Source of the DNA: Anseranas semipalmata
Taxonomy: Eukaryota; Chordata; Aves; Anseriformes; Anseranatidae
NCBI GenBank assembly: GCA_013399115.1
Contig: VXAA01004298.1
Span: 719,460-783,459, forward strand
Direction of reading: 5' to 3'
Length of the DNA: 64,000 bases
Part shown: positions 1 through 12,582 of the stretch, in pieces
How the letters are laid out: each line of letters opens with the position of its first letter
Position numbering within the stretch: the first letter of the stretch is position 1
Translations under genes and position numbers: made by a program
The notes under the pieces: generated by a model
The model's database searches: none
Told to the model about the DNA's origin: nothing
Seen by the model: the letters and a program-made list of their open reading frames with translations, nothing else

Positions 1-1798
1 CAGCTCTTCAGAAGCCTGGCTGCTATAATCCTCTCTAAGTCTTGTTTTATCATAGGGAAACAAGTATTTTCTTGCAATATACTATCCACAGCATTACTTA
101 TACTGACAGTTATAGAGTTGTAAGGACAATCTCTTTTCACTAAAATACTGTATTTCAGTTGATCAAAAGGTTTCAATATGACAATCCAGTCTGACTGGAG
201 AGAATAATTACGATTAAGCTATTCATATAAAACTTGAATCTGAGCCCCATTGTGGGACCTTAAATCCATCTGTAAATCTTGTTCAAATACGGAGCGCCTA
301 TACAAGGCACCTGTGTTTTCAAAGAGTTCAGAGAAGAAATTGCCTTCTTATTTTGTAGTTCTGCGTGATATGTGTGGATAGATAACTCACTGAGAGCAAT
401 GAAGCTCTTCGTGTTACTTTTTAAGCTTGAAGCTTTTTTTTTTTTTTCCCATTTTTTTTTCAAATTACACTCTTATGAGGAGGCAGTACTTTGTACTTTG
501 GAGAAAGTCATTTGAAGATCCTCCCTAACCACTACAGTCCTAGTAAAGCTTAATTCACACAACTATCCAATGCTGTTCCACACTACTGGCATTAACAAAG
601 AAAAATGTATCGCTGCAGCGAGAAATGTCACTTGGGAGCTATCTTGTGTAAAAGAAAAGTTTCAGTCTAGTAAAACAGAAATGCTGATCTCAGAGGCACT
701 AAAAGAAATAGAGATACACTCCAGAGGGAGTTATGACTTAATAACAGTTCTGACAGGTTTGATGAGATTGCCCGAAATACTAGAATTTTCCTCAAATATT
801 TCTCTGTTGCCAGCCATAACCTATTGGATGAATTTACTAAAGCTTAAGAATTTCTCTAAAGTATTAGCAAGAAATAATGACAACTGGGACAGCACTGCAG
901 CCTGGGTTTTTCCAAAATGAAAACACTGAATAAGAGGAAATATTTCTGTCATATGAGACTAGAAGTCGTAATGGAAAACCCAAATCTAGAGTTAAAAACT
1001 GATAACGGCTGGTAGTAATCATTACAACATATATGAAGAGATATTAAATAAAAAGAGAGAATGACATCATCCCATACTTACTTTCTTGGTGCACCCACTT
1101 AATTATTCAACAAGCATAGAGGTTTGCCAGTCTGCAAATGCAGTATAAATTGCATTCTTTCAGCTGAAAGAACAGCAATAACAAGCATGACATTTGTACA
1201 TGCAGCTTGTCCCAGAGCTCAAGGAAGTACAAAGGATATAATAATTGCTCTCCTTTCTACAAACCTAGGATGCATTTAAGGAAGAGATGGGTTACAATCC
1301 CATGGAAGGTTACTATAGAAAAATAGGAAATTGAGAGATACTTGCTAGATTTTAAAATATAAACAAGTTCGTGTTCTGTGATGTAAAAAACACACACACC
1401 TAAGTAGAAAACTAGTCAAGACATTAATAAATCAACTCTTACAGCATCACAAACAAAAAGAAGAGCATGTGGACAAAGTAGGTGTGCTTTTATTTAAGCA
1501 ATAAGGAAGGGAATTTATGGCTATGCAAAACAAACTACAAAACAAACAACATGACCCGCATTCTAAAACAAGGATATTTACTGCCATTACTATGCAGCTC
1601 TATCAATGACTGTGTTTAGTTATTGCTTCTCAACTTCCTCCATCCCACCTCAGTTCAGAAAATTCTTTCAACCTTTAACATACTTGACCATTACTCCTAT
1701 ATTCACCACTGTATTACAACATCACAAGTAACACCAATGAGCAGTTCCTGCACAGAAAGAACTTCTTCATCCAAAATTCTTAACATTCACCCATAATT
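1..1798. other. Unique AT-rich DNA, no gene seen
   Basis: No recognisable gene or repeat beyond short A/T runs. A 116-codon plus-strand frame (570-920) starts at an ATG, but its product resembles nothing I know and its composition matches the surroundings. An 82-base minus-strand segment (1082-1163) has good splice-like ends: a pyrimidine-rich acceptor and a GTAAGTA donor. All three of its frames contain stops, so it could only be a noncoding exon. Confidence 0.5.
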
Positions 1799-1799
1799 T

Positions 1800-1910
1800 C
1801 CATTTTACAGATGGAATAGAGAAATGACTTGTTTAGTGTTATGTTATGAGCCAGGAACCAACTGCACTGAGCTCACTCTCCTAACACGGTGTAACACTAC
1901 CATCTGAGCT
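1800..1910 (-). repeat. MIR/CORE-SINE-like ancient SINE fragment
   Basis: Read on the plus strand, this begins with CATTTTACAGATGG. It continues with blocks recognisable from the reverse complement of MIR/CORE-SINE elements: GACTTG, then GAGCCAGGA, then TCCTAAC, then a pyrimidine-rich end near ACTACCATC. Order and spacing follow the family with several small gaps, so the copy is old and on the minus strand. This comparison is from memory; a repeat-library search would settle family and limits. Confidence 0.55.
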
Positions 1911-4900
1911 AACAGCCCTGTAGGGTAAGGATGGTGCTGAGCTGAACTTGAAAGGAAAGTCCCATTTCTTGATAGAAAGTAGATGACGTATTTCCTTCTA
2001 TTGCCCTGGCAGGTCATGTTTAGAAAATGAGCATGTGTCCACATGCAGATAAGCAGAGGATCAGACACACACAGATACCACCATACTGTTGCACTGCAGT
2101 TTTGGCAGCCTTTTCAGTTTTTCTGCTTTTTCCAGAATTATTTAGTCCTCTCCAATGCGGGCCTTGTAGTGTATGTAACAAAACATTATGAGGCATAAAA
2201 GCTAGCACATGCAGTGCTCTTTGCATATTATATTGATACCTAAAGAAGAGTGGCTGAATGCTAAGTGGTATATCTGGCAGCTGGTACATCCTGAGGTCAC
2301 TGTAGGATTTCGTGGCACCACTAGGTTATTTATCTGATGAAATTTCACTAAGACTTTTTTTTTATCTGGAATTCATCATCATGTCACCCAGGAAAAATAT
2401 GCTGACATTAAGCAGTGTTTAGATAACATTCAACAATTCAGCGCTTCAGTGGCAAATGTGTTCCTTGTATAGGCATGAAAAATAGCAAAACCAACCATCT
2501 TGTTTAATCTCTGACTTTCCAACATGAGATTATGATGAATATTCTAAGTATAGGGAAGGCAAACTAAAAAGAACCAAGCAATTAGTAGATAAACTCTAAT
2601 CATATAAATAAGGGTAATTATACAGAAGGGAAATCTTTTCAGTTCAGTAAAATTGTTGGGATGTTAAAACATTCCTCCCATTCACAGAAAAAATCTTTAT
2701 ACCATGCAAATAAACAAGTGCATGAAAACCAGTGCGCTAATCAAGCTGATTTTTCTATAAATAACCACCTTTCTCTGTAAAGGAAGAGGAAAACGTTAAT
2801 TCTGTTTCTGTGTATTTGAGACTCACACATGCTACTACAGCTAGGGCCTGTGCTTCGTAATGAAGGATAATGAAGGATGTGGGAGAAAGGTAAGAGTAAC
2901 TGCAAACTGACATTGTATTCTACACATAGTGTGCTAAGCAGCAAGCAGAGGCAGCAAATGCAATTGGTGGGCTACATTCAGAGCCATGTTGGTTGCACAG
3001 AATGAGTACGAATCTCTGAGAGCAGCAACATGCTTTTCCTGACCATTGCTGAGAGCTTCTGCTCTCTGTGCTATCCTGGTGAAGCGTCCTTTCCTACCAC
3101 ACCTTATGCAGGGCAGGAGGAGGGAAGCAGAACTAACATCATCCACTCTGGTCCCTTCACATGACTCATTTCACATTCTCTTTTCCTTCTTCAAACTACT
3201 GCAGGACAAAATTAAAAGTCTGACATCAGGCTTCAGCGCAATCTTCGTAACTCACAACTGAGAAAAAAGTATTGCTTGTAGAAAAAAAAAAAACAATTCT
3301 TCTTTAGCATGAAACATGTCAATGAGATGCACTGAGGCTGCCCTTCAGTGACATAGCTTGAACATCAATATTAGAACAGTGTAGATATCCCTCTACTGCC
3401 TGTGCATGGCTAATCGCAGTAGATTCCTTCATTCGAGTCTGCCAGAAATCACTGTCTTAGCCTTTAGGCAGATTCAGATTTCTGGGCAAATCCATGTGGA
3501 ATCAACATGAGCAAATGTGACCAAAGTGTTATTTCTGTCTTATTGTTTATGGGGCTGAAAAGATTAATGATACAGGTTTGTCTAGCACACAGTAGTCAAG
3601 ACTAATTCAAAAGATTTTCCACGTGACACAGCAGCGCTTTTTCAATCTACTTTACCCAAGCAATGACTTAAAACTACAAATGAACCAGCTTGAGAGCTCC
3701 TAACAGGTTAAAAAACATGCAACATACTGCAGAAGTCAAAATACCAATCAAATATAAATTCATGCTGAGGTTTAAGTGTTTTTTTTTTTTTTTTTTTTGT
3801 GGTTTATTTTTTGTTTGCTTCAAGAGTTAGCTTTGTACCACAAAATTTCTTGCAGATAATGAGTGCCTCATCTAACTTTCCCTTTGTATCATTATGTTTG
3901 ACTTGATATCTTTTGCTGTCCTACAGTTGACAGGCAAACTTAAAGCTTGTTTAGGCTTTGATTAGAGCATGAAACAATTGGATGACATGCTGGAGGTCAG
4001 ATCGGATTGTGGTGCTGTGCTGTAGGTGCTCCGCTACAGCATGGCAATACTGGAAGCACAGCCTGCTTTCAGCCCCTCTTGCAGCTCTTCTGCATTGACG
4101 TGGTACTTGGAAGAGATGGTTGCTTTCTAATTGCAGACATCTGCTGATTATGTACAGAGCCTTGAACCTGGCTGTAGACTACACCACAGTACTGACAGAT
4201 ACAGCTTTGCTTAAACGTGCTAACGTTTTACCAGGTATATTGCAGAGGTGACTAATGATTTCTTGCAACTTGCTGATGCTTCCTTAGCCACGCAATTAGC
4301 TCACCCAGCTGCTTTTATAGAAAATGATGGGATCCTGCTGGGCACTAGTAAGGAGCTGGCAGAACGTCTCTTCTATTACGCACTGTTCTTGAGCAGCTTA
4401 ATTTATGGGGGTGTTTTAGGTCAGTGCCACTTAGAGACACAAAGGAAAATTGTCAACAGCTTTTACCTGGGATTTTGCAAGAATCGGTTTTCATTTAGGA
4501 GATTTGTCTTCTATTGGTTATAATGATATTCCCTCCTACCCTCTCACATCCTCACCCCAGCCTCTATCTACTACTTGTTTATGATGATAAATATCACAAA
4601 CCTAGGAACATGAAGTGACTGATTTTTTTATTAGATTGCAACCAGCATACATAAACTATATTCTTATGCAAAACTTTCTACTGGCACATCTGAGTGTACT
4701 TATTTTGACAGGAATTTAAATTCCTTTTTGGTGGCTGGGTAATTTAAAGACCACAGGGAAGTATACAATACATCATGTCCAAAAAAATGGACATTTTCAG
4801 AGCCTGGCGTAAGCATAAGCTTCTGCAGCTGGGTTTTAATTGAAAGTTTTTAAAAGTTTAACTGTAATCCTAGACTGTAAATAACATAAATGAAACAAGA

Positions 4901-5240
4901 TGTTCACGTAGCCAACACCTAATTTATTTACAACAAAGGGCTACATCCAGCTGGAATTTTCTTCCTTCCTTTGGCTAGCTTAGTAAAACATGATTTCAAG
5001 AGTTTTATTTTTTTTCTTGGAATGGAACTATTGAAAATTGTTTTGAAAAAGACATAGCTGGTAGGGTCTAATGGCTAGGGCACTAAGGCTGAATATGAGA
5101 GAATGGTGTATCAGAAATGTCTCTCCTTTTCCCAGGAGAATTCTGCAGCCTCTAAGGTGCACCTACACAGAATTTGTCTATTCTACTAAAGTGAATACTG
5201 TATGACACAGTAGGGAGAACTTCTAAAACCTGAATCTAAT
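1911..5240. other. Unique AT-rich DNA, no gene seen
   Basis: Contains a poly-T run (3779-3798) and scattered open frames of 60-90 codons on both strands, none with recognisable protein features. No promoter, CpG cluster or RNA gene was seen. Confidence 0.5.
3779..3798. repeat. Poly-T run (20 T)
   Basis: Uninterrupted homopolymer of 20 T. It could be the tail of an unrecognised minus-strand retrocopy, but I see no element beside it. Confidence 0.9.
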
Positions 5241-5738
5241 TATCACAGAATCACAGAATGTTAGGGATTGGAAGGGACCTTGAAAGATCATCCAGTCCAA
5301 TCCCCCTGCCGAGCAGGAACACCTAGATCAGGTCGCACAGGAATGCGTCCAGGCGGGTTTTGAATGTCTCCAGAGAAGGAGACTCCACAACCAATCTGGG
5401 CAGCCTGTGCCAGTGCTCTGTCACCCTCACCATGAAGAAGTTTTTTCTCATATTTAAGTGGAACCTCCTATGTTCCAGCTTGCACCCATTGCCCCTTGTC
5501 TTATCATTGGATATCACTGAGAAGAGGCTGGCTCCATCCTCCTGACACTCGCCCTTTACATATTTATAAACACTGATGAGGTTACCCCTCAGTCTCCTCT
5601 TCTCCAAGCTAAACAGACCCAGCTCCCTCAGCCTCTCCTCGTAAGGGAGATGCTCCACTCCCTTAATCATTGTGGCTCTGTGCTGGACTCTCTCAAACAG
5701 TTCCCTGTCCTTCTTGAATTTAGGGGCCCAGAACTGGA
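5241..5738 (-). mobile_element. CR1 LINE, 5'-truncated 3' fragment
   Basis: The plus-strand text opens with two copies of the 8-base CR1 terminal unit (TCACAGAA type). It is followed by the typical reverse complement of the CR1 3' end: TTGGAAGGGACC, then CATCCAGTCCAATCCCC. It then reads back into ORF2 and stops abruptly near 5738, in the stretch that reads CAGTTCTGGGCCCC in CR1 sense. About 0.5 kb remains, a common length for 5'-truncated CR1. Clear duplications are absent, as usual for CR1; the short AATTAT near both ends may be chance. This copy is among the best preserved in the window. Confidence 0.95.
5323..5670 (-). pseudogene. CR1 ORF2 C-terminal remnant
   Basis: A 115-codon open frame inside the CR1 fragment. 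It translates to the familiar C-terminal tail of CR1 ORF2, with [11 protein letters not shown], then ISVYKYVKG, then [19 protein letters not shown]. This tail lies after the reverse transcriptase domain and has no catalytic residues. The endonuclease and reverse transcriptase regions are absent because of 5' truncation, so it cannot make an active protein. The open frame reflects a fairly recent insertion rather than a host gene. Confidence 0.85.
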
Positions 5739-7774
5739 ATTATGTCACACTGCTAGTACGAGAAAGAGAAGGATGCCTATTAGAAGACACAGAATATCAG
5801 TCTGTTTTTTGAAAACCTATTTAAAAAATAATTCTGAGCAATGACTAGACACAGTTACATTCTGTCTCCGATTAATGCCTACGCAGAAAAAAAAATAATA
5901 ATCCAATAACTTATTATACACAATTACCTATTATTTAGTACCTGCTACTTTTAGTTCCAGCCAGTTATCAGAAGTCAGAGGATAAATAGGTGCTTTCCTC
6001 GACGTTGCATGCCATCACTGTCCTGTACCTGCCAAGAGAAAAATGCACGTATGTATTAAATAATATTTAAGTTTCGTTTCATTTCTGCAACGATTGTCAT
6101 TGTGTTCCTTTCCTAACACTGCATCCCTTTTTATCTCCAAAGAGCCTGCAATCATGCTGATAATGAAGACCATCAACCTGGTATTCCTGGAAGAAGTGAA
6201 GATCAAAATGTTTTAGCGCTCTTTTGTGATGAAAAAAGAGAAATATTAGCAGCATATTAGAGTTGTATTGACAACAAAATGTCATATTTAACACTTTCTC
6301 ATGAACGCGTACCAGGGGTTAGCCTTGCACATCAGCGCCAAGTACTTCATTGAACATGTATATACTCTTGCAAGGTAACCAGGAAGGCAAATTATTACAG
6401 AAGCCACCCTGGCAACAGTCCTCAGGAATAGAGATGACAACAGCTATATGCAAATACTTCATTCTGCATCCTTCATTCCTCAGAACTGCCCTCACAAGCT
6501 GAATCCCAACACACTAACATTGGCAGAGATGCTTTTTCTGTCTTGTGCAGTCCAGCAAAGGAGAAGACAAATCAATCTCTGTATCCAATGTAACAGGTCA
6601 GGTACTTCAGGCAGAAAATGGCCACTCAGTGCCCATGCAGTCAGACTGCTATGAGTATCTCCATCACTAATATAATTAAAATGAGAATGCTGTAAAAAGA
6701 AAAGAGAGAAAATTGTGTACTATACAGTGTAGAGCTGAATAAATATCAGCCATCTGTTTGTACTGAAGATTTCCTACCAGTTTAGAGACAAGCTACTCAC
6801 TGGCAGTATGTTCAACAATTTGAGAACTCCCACAAATGCTCTTCCTTTACTCTTTATGACTCCACTGAAGAAGTGAAGGGTGCTGGGATGCTGATGGCAA
6901 TGGTCAAATGGTTCTAGATTCAAGGCTCCTGCAGAAGCTTTGTCATTCCTCAGTGTGAGCAAGAACACATTGGAAGGTTCACTGGGAATTTCTCCCAAGG
7001 TCCCTACAAGCAGCAACTCAACTCTTCCTCGCAAAACAATGGTGCTGCATCTCCCATAGCACTTGTGAAGAAGGAAAACAATGTTTCTTACTTGATCCAA
7101 CATTGTTTCGGCTTTTTAAGAGTATTCCATGTCTTGTAGTTCTTGCTGTGTTGCTAAGGAACTAATGATGGGACCAGAAAAAAAGTGCTCTCTGTGCAGT
7201 ATTTACTCAACGCAGCAGAGCACTGATGCCGCTGTGGAATACACATTCATAAACTATAGTGACCACCTGGCTGCAGTTTGGCTTGCATTATGCTTAAACT
7301 ACTAGACATGCTGCACCTCTGTTTCGAGCCATTGTCTTGTATTTTGCATAGAATTTTTATAGTCTTTGAGTCTGAAACCTCATTTTTGTTCCAGATCCGT
7401 ACAGCATCTACAACAGCAACCTCATCAGCCACCTAAACAGTAATGTTATGACAGTATCATCGCCCATTTTCTGATATCGAATATGTGAGCACTGCCTACA
7501 AGACAAGCTTCCACAGTGTGTTTTCATTTTCATTTGAGCCTCAACAGAGAATAAAGCTGTCTGGATTTCAGGCCTATCATAATACTATGATTAAAGAGGG
7601 TGCAAGAGAAAGTATATTAGGGATCTCCTCATGTAGTGAAGCTGAACAGAACACAATAACTTAACAGTTGCAGTTTGTCCAACAGTTACATTTTTCTTAT
7701 GTATCAGCTTCCAAGGTAGACATAAGTTAAAACAGGTCAGTGAAAGTAAAAATTGAAAGTTTCACCTAGGAAAA

Positions 7775-7795
7775 GAACAGAATAGAATAGAATAA
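7775..7795. repeat. (AGAAT)n microsatellite
   Basis: Imperfect pentamer repeat (GAACAGAATAGAATAG type). It resembles expanded CR1 3' ends common in birds, but no CR1 body is attached. Confidence 0.7.
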
Positions 7796-9866
7796 AAAGT
7801 CCTTGCGAAGACTAGCAGTTTTTTATTTCTGCTGTTTCTTTAAAAAGATCTTTTTTTTTCTTCCCCTGTAGAGACACAGTGCAAAAGTTTCCAGAACTTC
7901 CAACATGCTGCTCTTTTGAAGCAGCCTGTGACACAACATGTGAAGTGTGGATGAGTATTTATGCAGCGCATTTGGTCAGCACCGTAACTGCTGCTGCCAC
8001 CCTATTTGGCCAGATTCTTTCACAGACTACATTCCCTATTGCATCCCCTGCTGGCACAAATAGAGATCCCTGCTGTAATGGATTAGGGAAGAGAAAACTA
8101 ATTTCAGTCTCTAGTGTTTTCCAATATGTTTTCATATGGAGCGCTTTCATTTTGTAGTTACATCCTTGCAACATTCCTCTAAATCTTCTCGTTACAGCAC
8201 ACAATCTCAGAACCTCCTACTTTATGTGCTAGATAACCTTCTACATCATTAAAATATATTTAAATACTCTGCAATAATACCCTAAGCATTAATCATGCCT
8301 TTTGCCCGACATGAGATACAGCATACACTAACAAGCACACACAAAAGCAGTATCAAAAAACCTGATGGCTGAATTTACTGTTAAAACCACCATGAAGAGA
8401 TTTGTGACTCTTCTAAAAAGCAGTGACATACTGCATAACATGCATATCCAAAGAATCCAAGAGAGAAAAAATAGTTTATGAGAAAGATAGTACGAAGTTG
8501 CAGTATTACTAAACCAGTAAAGCATGTTTCAAGGCAATCTGCAGAAGCAGCAAGAAATACAATATACTTTTCTTTCCGGGTGTAGTTCATCTGGGGAAAT
8601 AACAACAACTTCAAATTTTTTTGTAGGAAAAGGTGATATTGGTGTTACACTGTAAGTATGTTGATTCCTTGTCTTCACTAAAAAAGTAAAAGAGCTTTTT
8701 AGATGATCTATTACTACTGTAATTTTATGTAGAAACAAATGCCAATTACAAATAGGAATACAGATCTTAACCATTCTGATCAGCACTATAAAAAGAAATA
8801 TTATTTAGTTTTGTTTAAGCAACAGCCACTCATGAACCAGCATTTGTTTTTGTTTTGAACAAAAACCTGAGAATTTTAAAGTCCTTAAAAATATTATTTC
8901 TTTTCTCTACAGGTATTAAAAATCAAAGGAAGCTTTACATTGGACAAAATGTAAAACTCCACCATCCACAGTTCTCTCTCCTATTTTTACTTGCTGTTAT
9001 CTTTGTAAGAAGACTATCATGGTGATGATGGAAGAAAGCTACTTCTTTTATGCATAAAGAACATGAGGCTCATGTTTACTTTTGATTCCCCTAAATTTTA
9101 ATTTCACATCAAACTTCCTGTTATCTTTTATTACTACAAAAAGGTAATCTACACACGGAGAAGGCTGGAAACAGCATGATGAAGTGAAATTAGCAGACGA
9201 TGTACTGTTTTATAAACCAGGGTAGGTTTATAGTCCTCCTTAGAATTTGTATGTTGCTGAAGGAGCCCATGTATACTCCTAACAGCTGTCTTGTGCTGTC
9301 AGGAGACTGCCGTCACCTACACAGCCTGTTTTGCATCTAGCTGTGGAAACACGTACTTACACAAGAGTTTGGTTTTGCCAGAGACCCAGAGCTCTGCAAC
9401 AAGCGACTCAGAATCTGCTCATGCAAATAAAGCAGCTTTCAAACCGCTTCTAATAAAAGCTCAGAATATTATTGTTACAAGTATGATTATACATTGATAC
9501 CTCTTTGCAAATGCACATAAGGGGTAGATCCATAATCAAAAACTGACAAAATAAGTAGGCTATTGGAGTAATTCCTATCTAAAGGCATTTGAAAATAAAT
9601 CTAATGCTATTGCCGTTTGGAGTGCCAAATAACTGCAAGAAGAGTGCCATTGGAAAGACATTTCTTCTTTTTCTATCACTTCTGCTATTCAGAAAGTCAC
9701 ATATGTGGTTGAGTTATTTAAGTAAATCTCTCTTCCAAATTGTGCATCAAGAACTAGTGCATGCTCATTTGCGAGCTCTGTGCAGTTCGTCTGGAATACC
9801 AGAAATACTCAGGTCAATCTAATAGCCTTATAACTAATGAGCATATTTTTTCTCCAAAAAATAACC

Positions 9867-9884
9867 TTTTTTTTTTTTTTTTTT
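9867..9884. repeat. Poly-T run
   Basis: Eighteen T in a row followed by AAATAA; simple low-complexity sequence. Confidence 0.85.
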
Positions 9885-10538
9885 AAATAATTTCCTTCGC
9901 TCCTCTCCTCCAGTTTGGTCTTTAATATGGAGTCGTAAGATCCTGAATCATATTTGATAAGCTGGACAGAGTTGCAGGTTTTGCACTTGTCTGTATTAAT
10001 TTTATTTGAGCTTATGCATATAGCTCAGCACAATTTTATATCAGAAGAAGAGAATGTTTAAAGCTTTATTTCTCCAAAGTTTGGTAAGCTATTTAACAGC
10101 ACATTAATACCTTGAAATTTCTGTGTTATTTTACTGAACATCCATCAAAGTTTTTTTCTGATTCTCTGCGATTATCATACAAGAATTCCCTTTCAATATA
10201 TTCCACTTAACGTTCAACTGTGTGCAATACTGCCCTACACCTGGTCACCTCTGCGCCACCTCGTAGCCCCCTTCTGATACTGTTGCAGCCTTTTTGAGCT
10301 TCATATTGGTTCAGAGTTTTACATCCTGTATGATCTGTGTTATTTTTTATTCTTATTTTTTGTCATGAAATTTCATTTCATTATTTGCTCTCAATAGTTA
10401 TTTGATGATTAGTGTTTATATCTGTGTATCTGAAATGATTTCTCTGAAAGCAATTTACAATACTATAAAACTTGTCCATTTTAAAATTCATACAGAATGC
10501 CTTTTGTTATACCTCTGAATTTTTATGTTGGTTTTTTT

Positions 10539-10551
10539 GTGTGTGTGTGTG
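10539..10551. repeat. Short (GT)n microsatellite
   Basis: Six GT units following a T run. Confidence 0.8.
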
Positions 10552-11538
10552 ATTAGTATTTACATATTAATACATCCTTCTCACACTACAATACCTGTTT
10601 CTTCTAACACTTACCTTTATACCTACTGCAACTCTTCTTCTGTTGTTCTCTCTTAGTAACCCACTAGTAAAATGAAGACGGGGCGATATACATACAGTGG
10701 AAGTAAACCTTGGTGCTACAAATTTGCATTCATAGTACTGAGATTTCACAGTTTATTGTCCATGTTTATCAATAGGGTTCTCTAACAGTCATTACTTGGA
10801 AGGTATACATGGTGCTGAGTGTTTGTATATAATATTTCATGATTTCTAAGTCTTTCAGTTATGATTTAGAAGTCTTAAATCCCTTAAGTATGCAGTTAAA
10901 TGCTGTATAAACTTTGATATTGCACTTCTACAATTAACTGGAACATTGCTGTGACTTCCTTGAGCAAAATGGGAGGCTCCAGGAAAAAAGGTTTCCACTC
11001 AGGAGCACTTTAAAACGTAGGTGTCACTCTGCAACGTTCTGTTTTTCAATACAGAAGCATAAAAGCTGGTCATATCCCATGTCCATGGTAATAATTACTG
11101 TCTGTAGCGTGTTTGTTTTCATTTTAAATATGCATAGAAGTCTCCTTATCGCCCATTTTCCATGACATTTACGCATTTCCATTTAAAACTTTTTATTACC
11201 ACTTGAATGTAACAAAACTGAAGAACAGTGGCTATTAAGTCAGCACAATCAACTGAAAATGGGTTGGTGTTTGTTTTTTTTTTCTTTGTGGCCAAACTTC
11301 CCCCTAAAAAAAATTCCCAACCATGAAAGCATACTAGAATGCTAAAAATACAGTGAAACATAAATTCCATCCAGTATTTTCCATGTTCTTGTTTCCACGG
11401 GTACCTCAAAACCATCCCTAGCAGACTAGACTATTCACTGTTCATTGCACTATCCATGTCTGGCCAACAAGCCACCATGACCATTTTAAATCAGCCTTTG
11501 AATAATTATGGCTAAACCCAGCTGAACTGAATTCCATT

Positions 11539-11552
11539 CTCTCTCTCTCTCT
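11539..11552. repeat. Short (TC)n microsatellite
   Basis: Seven TC units. Confidence 0.8.
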
Positions 11553-12225
11553 GCCTATCCCAGATTCCATCATATTCTGATTCTGGCCTCAGTTGTGCAC
11601 CTAAATCTCCCTCCAACATTTTCCTGGCTTTTTTCCCATAGGTTGTATATTGGTGCAAAGTTCCCACAACGATTATACCACCAGGAACAATTTATCCTTG
11701 TCACTGCACCGTCTCTTTTGAGATGATTTACACTTTAATTTCTGGAAGACTTGCAATGCAGTGTTCATTTCAGGAATCAACCAACTATCTCTATGAATCA
11801 ATGCCACAAGATAGCATAATGACCGTCCTTCCAGAGCCGCCTCCTTTGGAAAAAATTTATTCCAGTGCCTATATTTTTACCATATGCTCGACACAGAATC
11901 ATGGTGCAAATGCAGATCAAATTCCAAAAAAAAAGAAACAAATAAATAAATGGAAAAAAAAAAAAAAAACTAAAAACTCAGTTGGAATAACCTTAAAACA
12001 TCCAAATGCTGAGACAGTAATACAATCTAGACCTGCTGATGCTACCTAACTGCAGATCTCAACAGATTTTAAAAAGAAAATTGATATTGCTATTGATGTA
12101 ACTGCAGTACAAGGATTCCCTGAAAATCAGCTCTGTGGGCCAAGACTTACCTCACTGTGCAGGCAAACACAGGCAGACCTAAAGCCTCTAAGGCTCAATG
12201 CCATGCCTCATCTGCTGAGGGAAAG

Positions 12226-12582
12226 AAGAAGAGAAGGCTCCGGGGAGACCTTACAGCGGCTTTCCAGTGCCTCTTTGTTAGGGAGCGCAGTGATAGGACA
12301 AGGAGGAATGGCTTTAAAATAAAAGATGGTAGATTTAGATTAGATATTAGGAAGAAACGCTTTACTCAGAGGGTGCTGAGGCACTGGACCGGGTTGCCCG
12401 GAGAAGTTGTGGATGCCCCATCCCTGAAAGTGTTCAAGGCCAGGCTGGATGGGGCTTGGAGCAATCTGGTCTGGTGGGAGGTGTCCCTGCCCATGGCTGG
12501 GGGTTGGAACTGGATGGGCTTTAAGGTCCTTTCCAACCCAAAGCATCCTGTAATTCTATTTAAAAAAAAAAAAAAAAAAAAA
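12226..12582 (+). mobile_element. CR1 LINE 3' fragment with A21 tail
   Basis: Starts abruptly at AGAAGAGAAGGCTCC, a known CR1 ORF2 stretch. It runs through GTTGCCCGGAGAAGTTGTGG and GTGTTCAAGGCCAGGCTGGA to the 3' end, TCCTTTCCAACCC then CTGTAATTCTATT. The frame is open across the whole fragment and translates to the CR1 ORF2 tail ([12 protein letters not shown], then [20 protein letters not shown]). It is only about 0.34 kb, so severely 5'-truncated. Twenty-one A (12562-12582) follow directly, where CR1 normally ends in 8-base units. A 152-codon frame on the opposite strand is a shadow of this element. Confidence 0.93.

Larger units (their letters stand above)
6097..11303 (-). other. Hypothetical series of minus-strand exons (unproven)
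   Basis: Read from high to low coordinates, these minus-strand segments are each open in one frame and bounded by AG and GT: 11303-11200, 10737-10615, 9414-9361, 8672-8568, 7432-7317, 7153-7092, 7003-6801, and 6186-6097, which ends at a TGA. Their phases join without a frame break. The better sites are donor AAAG/GTAAGTG at 10615, donor GTAAGAAA after 7092, the acceptor before 7153 and the acceptor before 6186. Several others are weak, and the intron between 7092 and 7003 would be only 88 bases. The translation matches no protein I know. Similar open, splice-bounded segments occur on the plus strand, so chance is a serious explanation. I would call it a gene only with transcript or homology support. 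Confidence 0.15.
5739..12225. other. Unique DNA with weak candidate exons on minus strand
   Basis: Holds simple repeats at 7775-7795, 9867-9884, 10539-10551 and 11539-11552. Several minus-strand open segments are bounded by plausible splice sites (see the separate entry for 6097-11303). No recognised protein, promoter or poly(A) signal was found. Confidence 0.4.

Noticed and set aside
570..920. 116-codon plus-strand open frame starting at ATG
   Set aside because: No recognisable motif, no Kozak, promoter or splice context; composition equals the flanks.
5735..5760. Possible target duplication of the CR1 at 5241 (AATTAT near both ends)
   Set aside because: Only six AT-rich bases, not placed exactly at the boundaries; CR1 insertions usually lack clear duplications.
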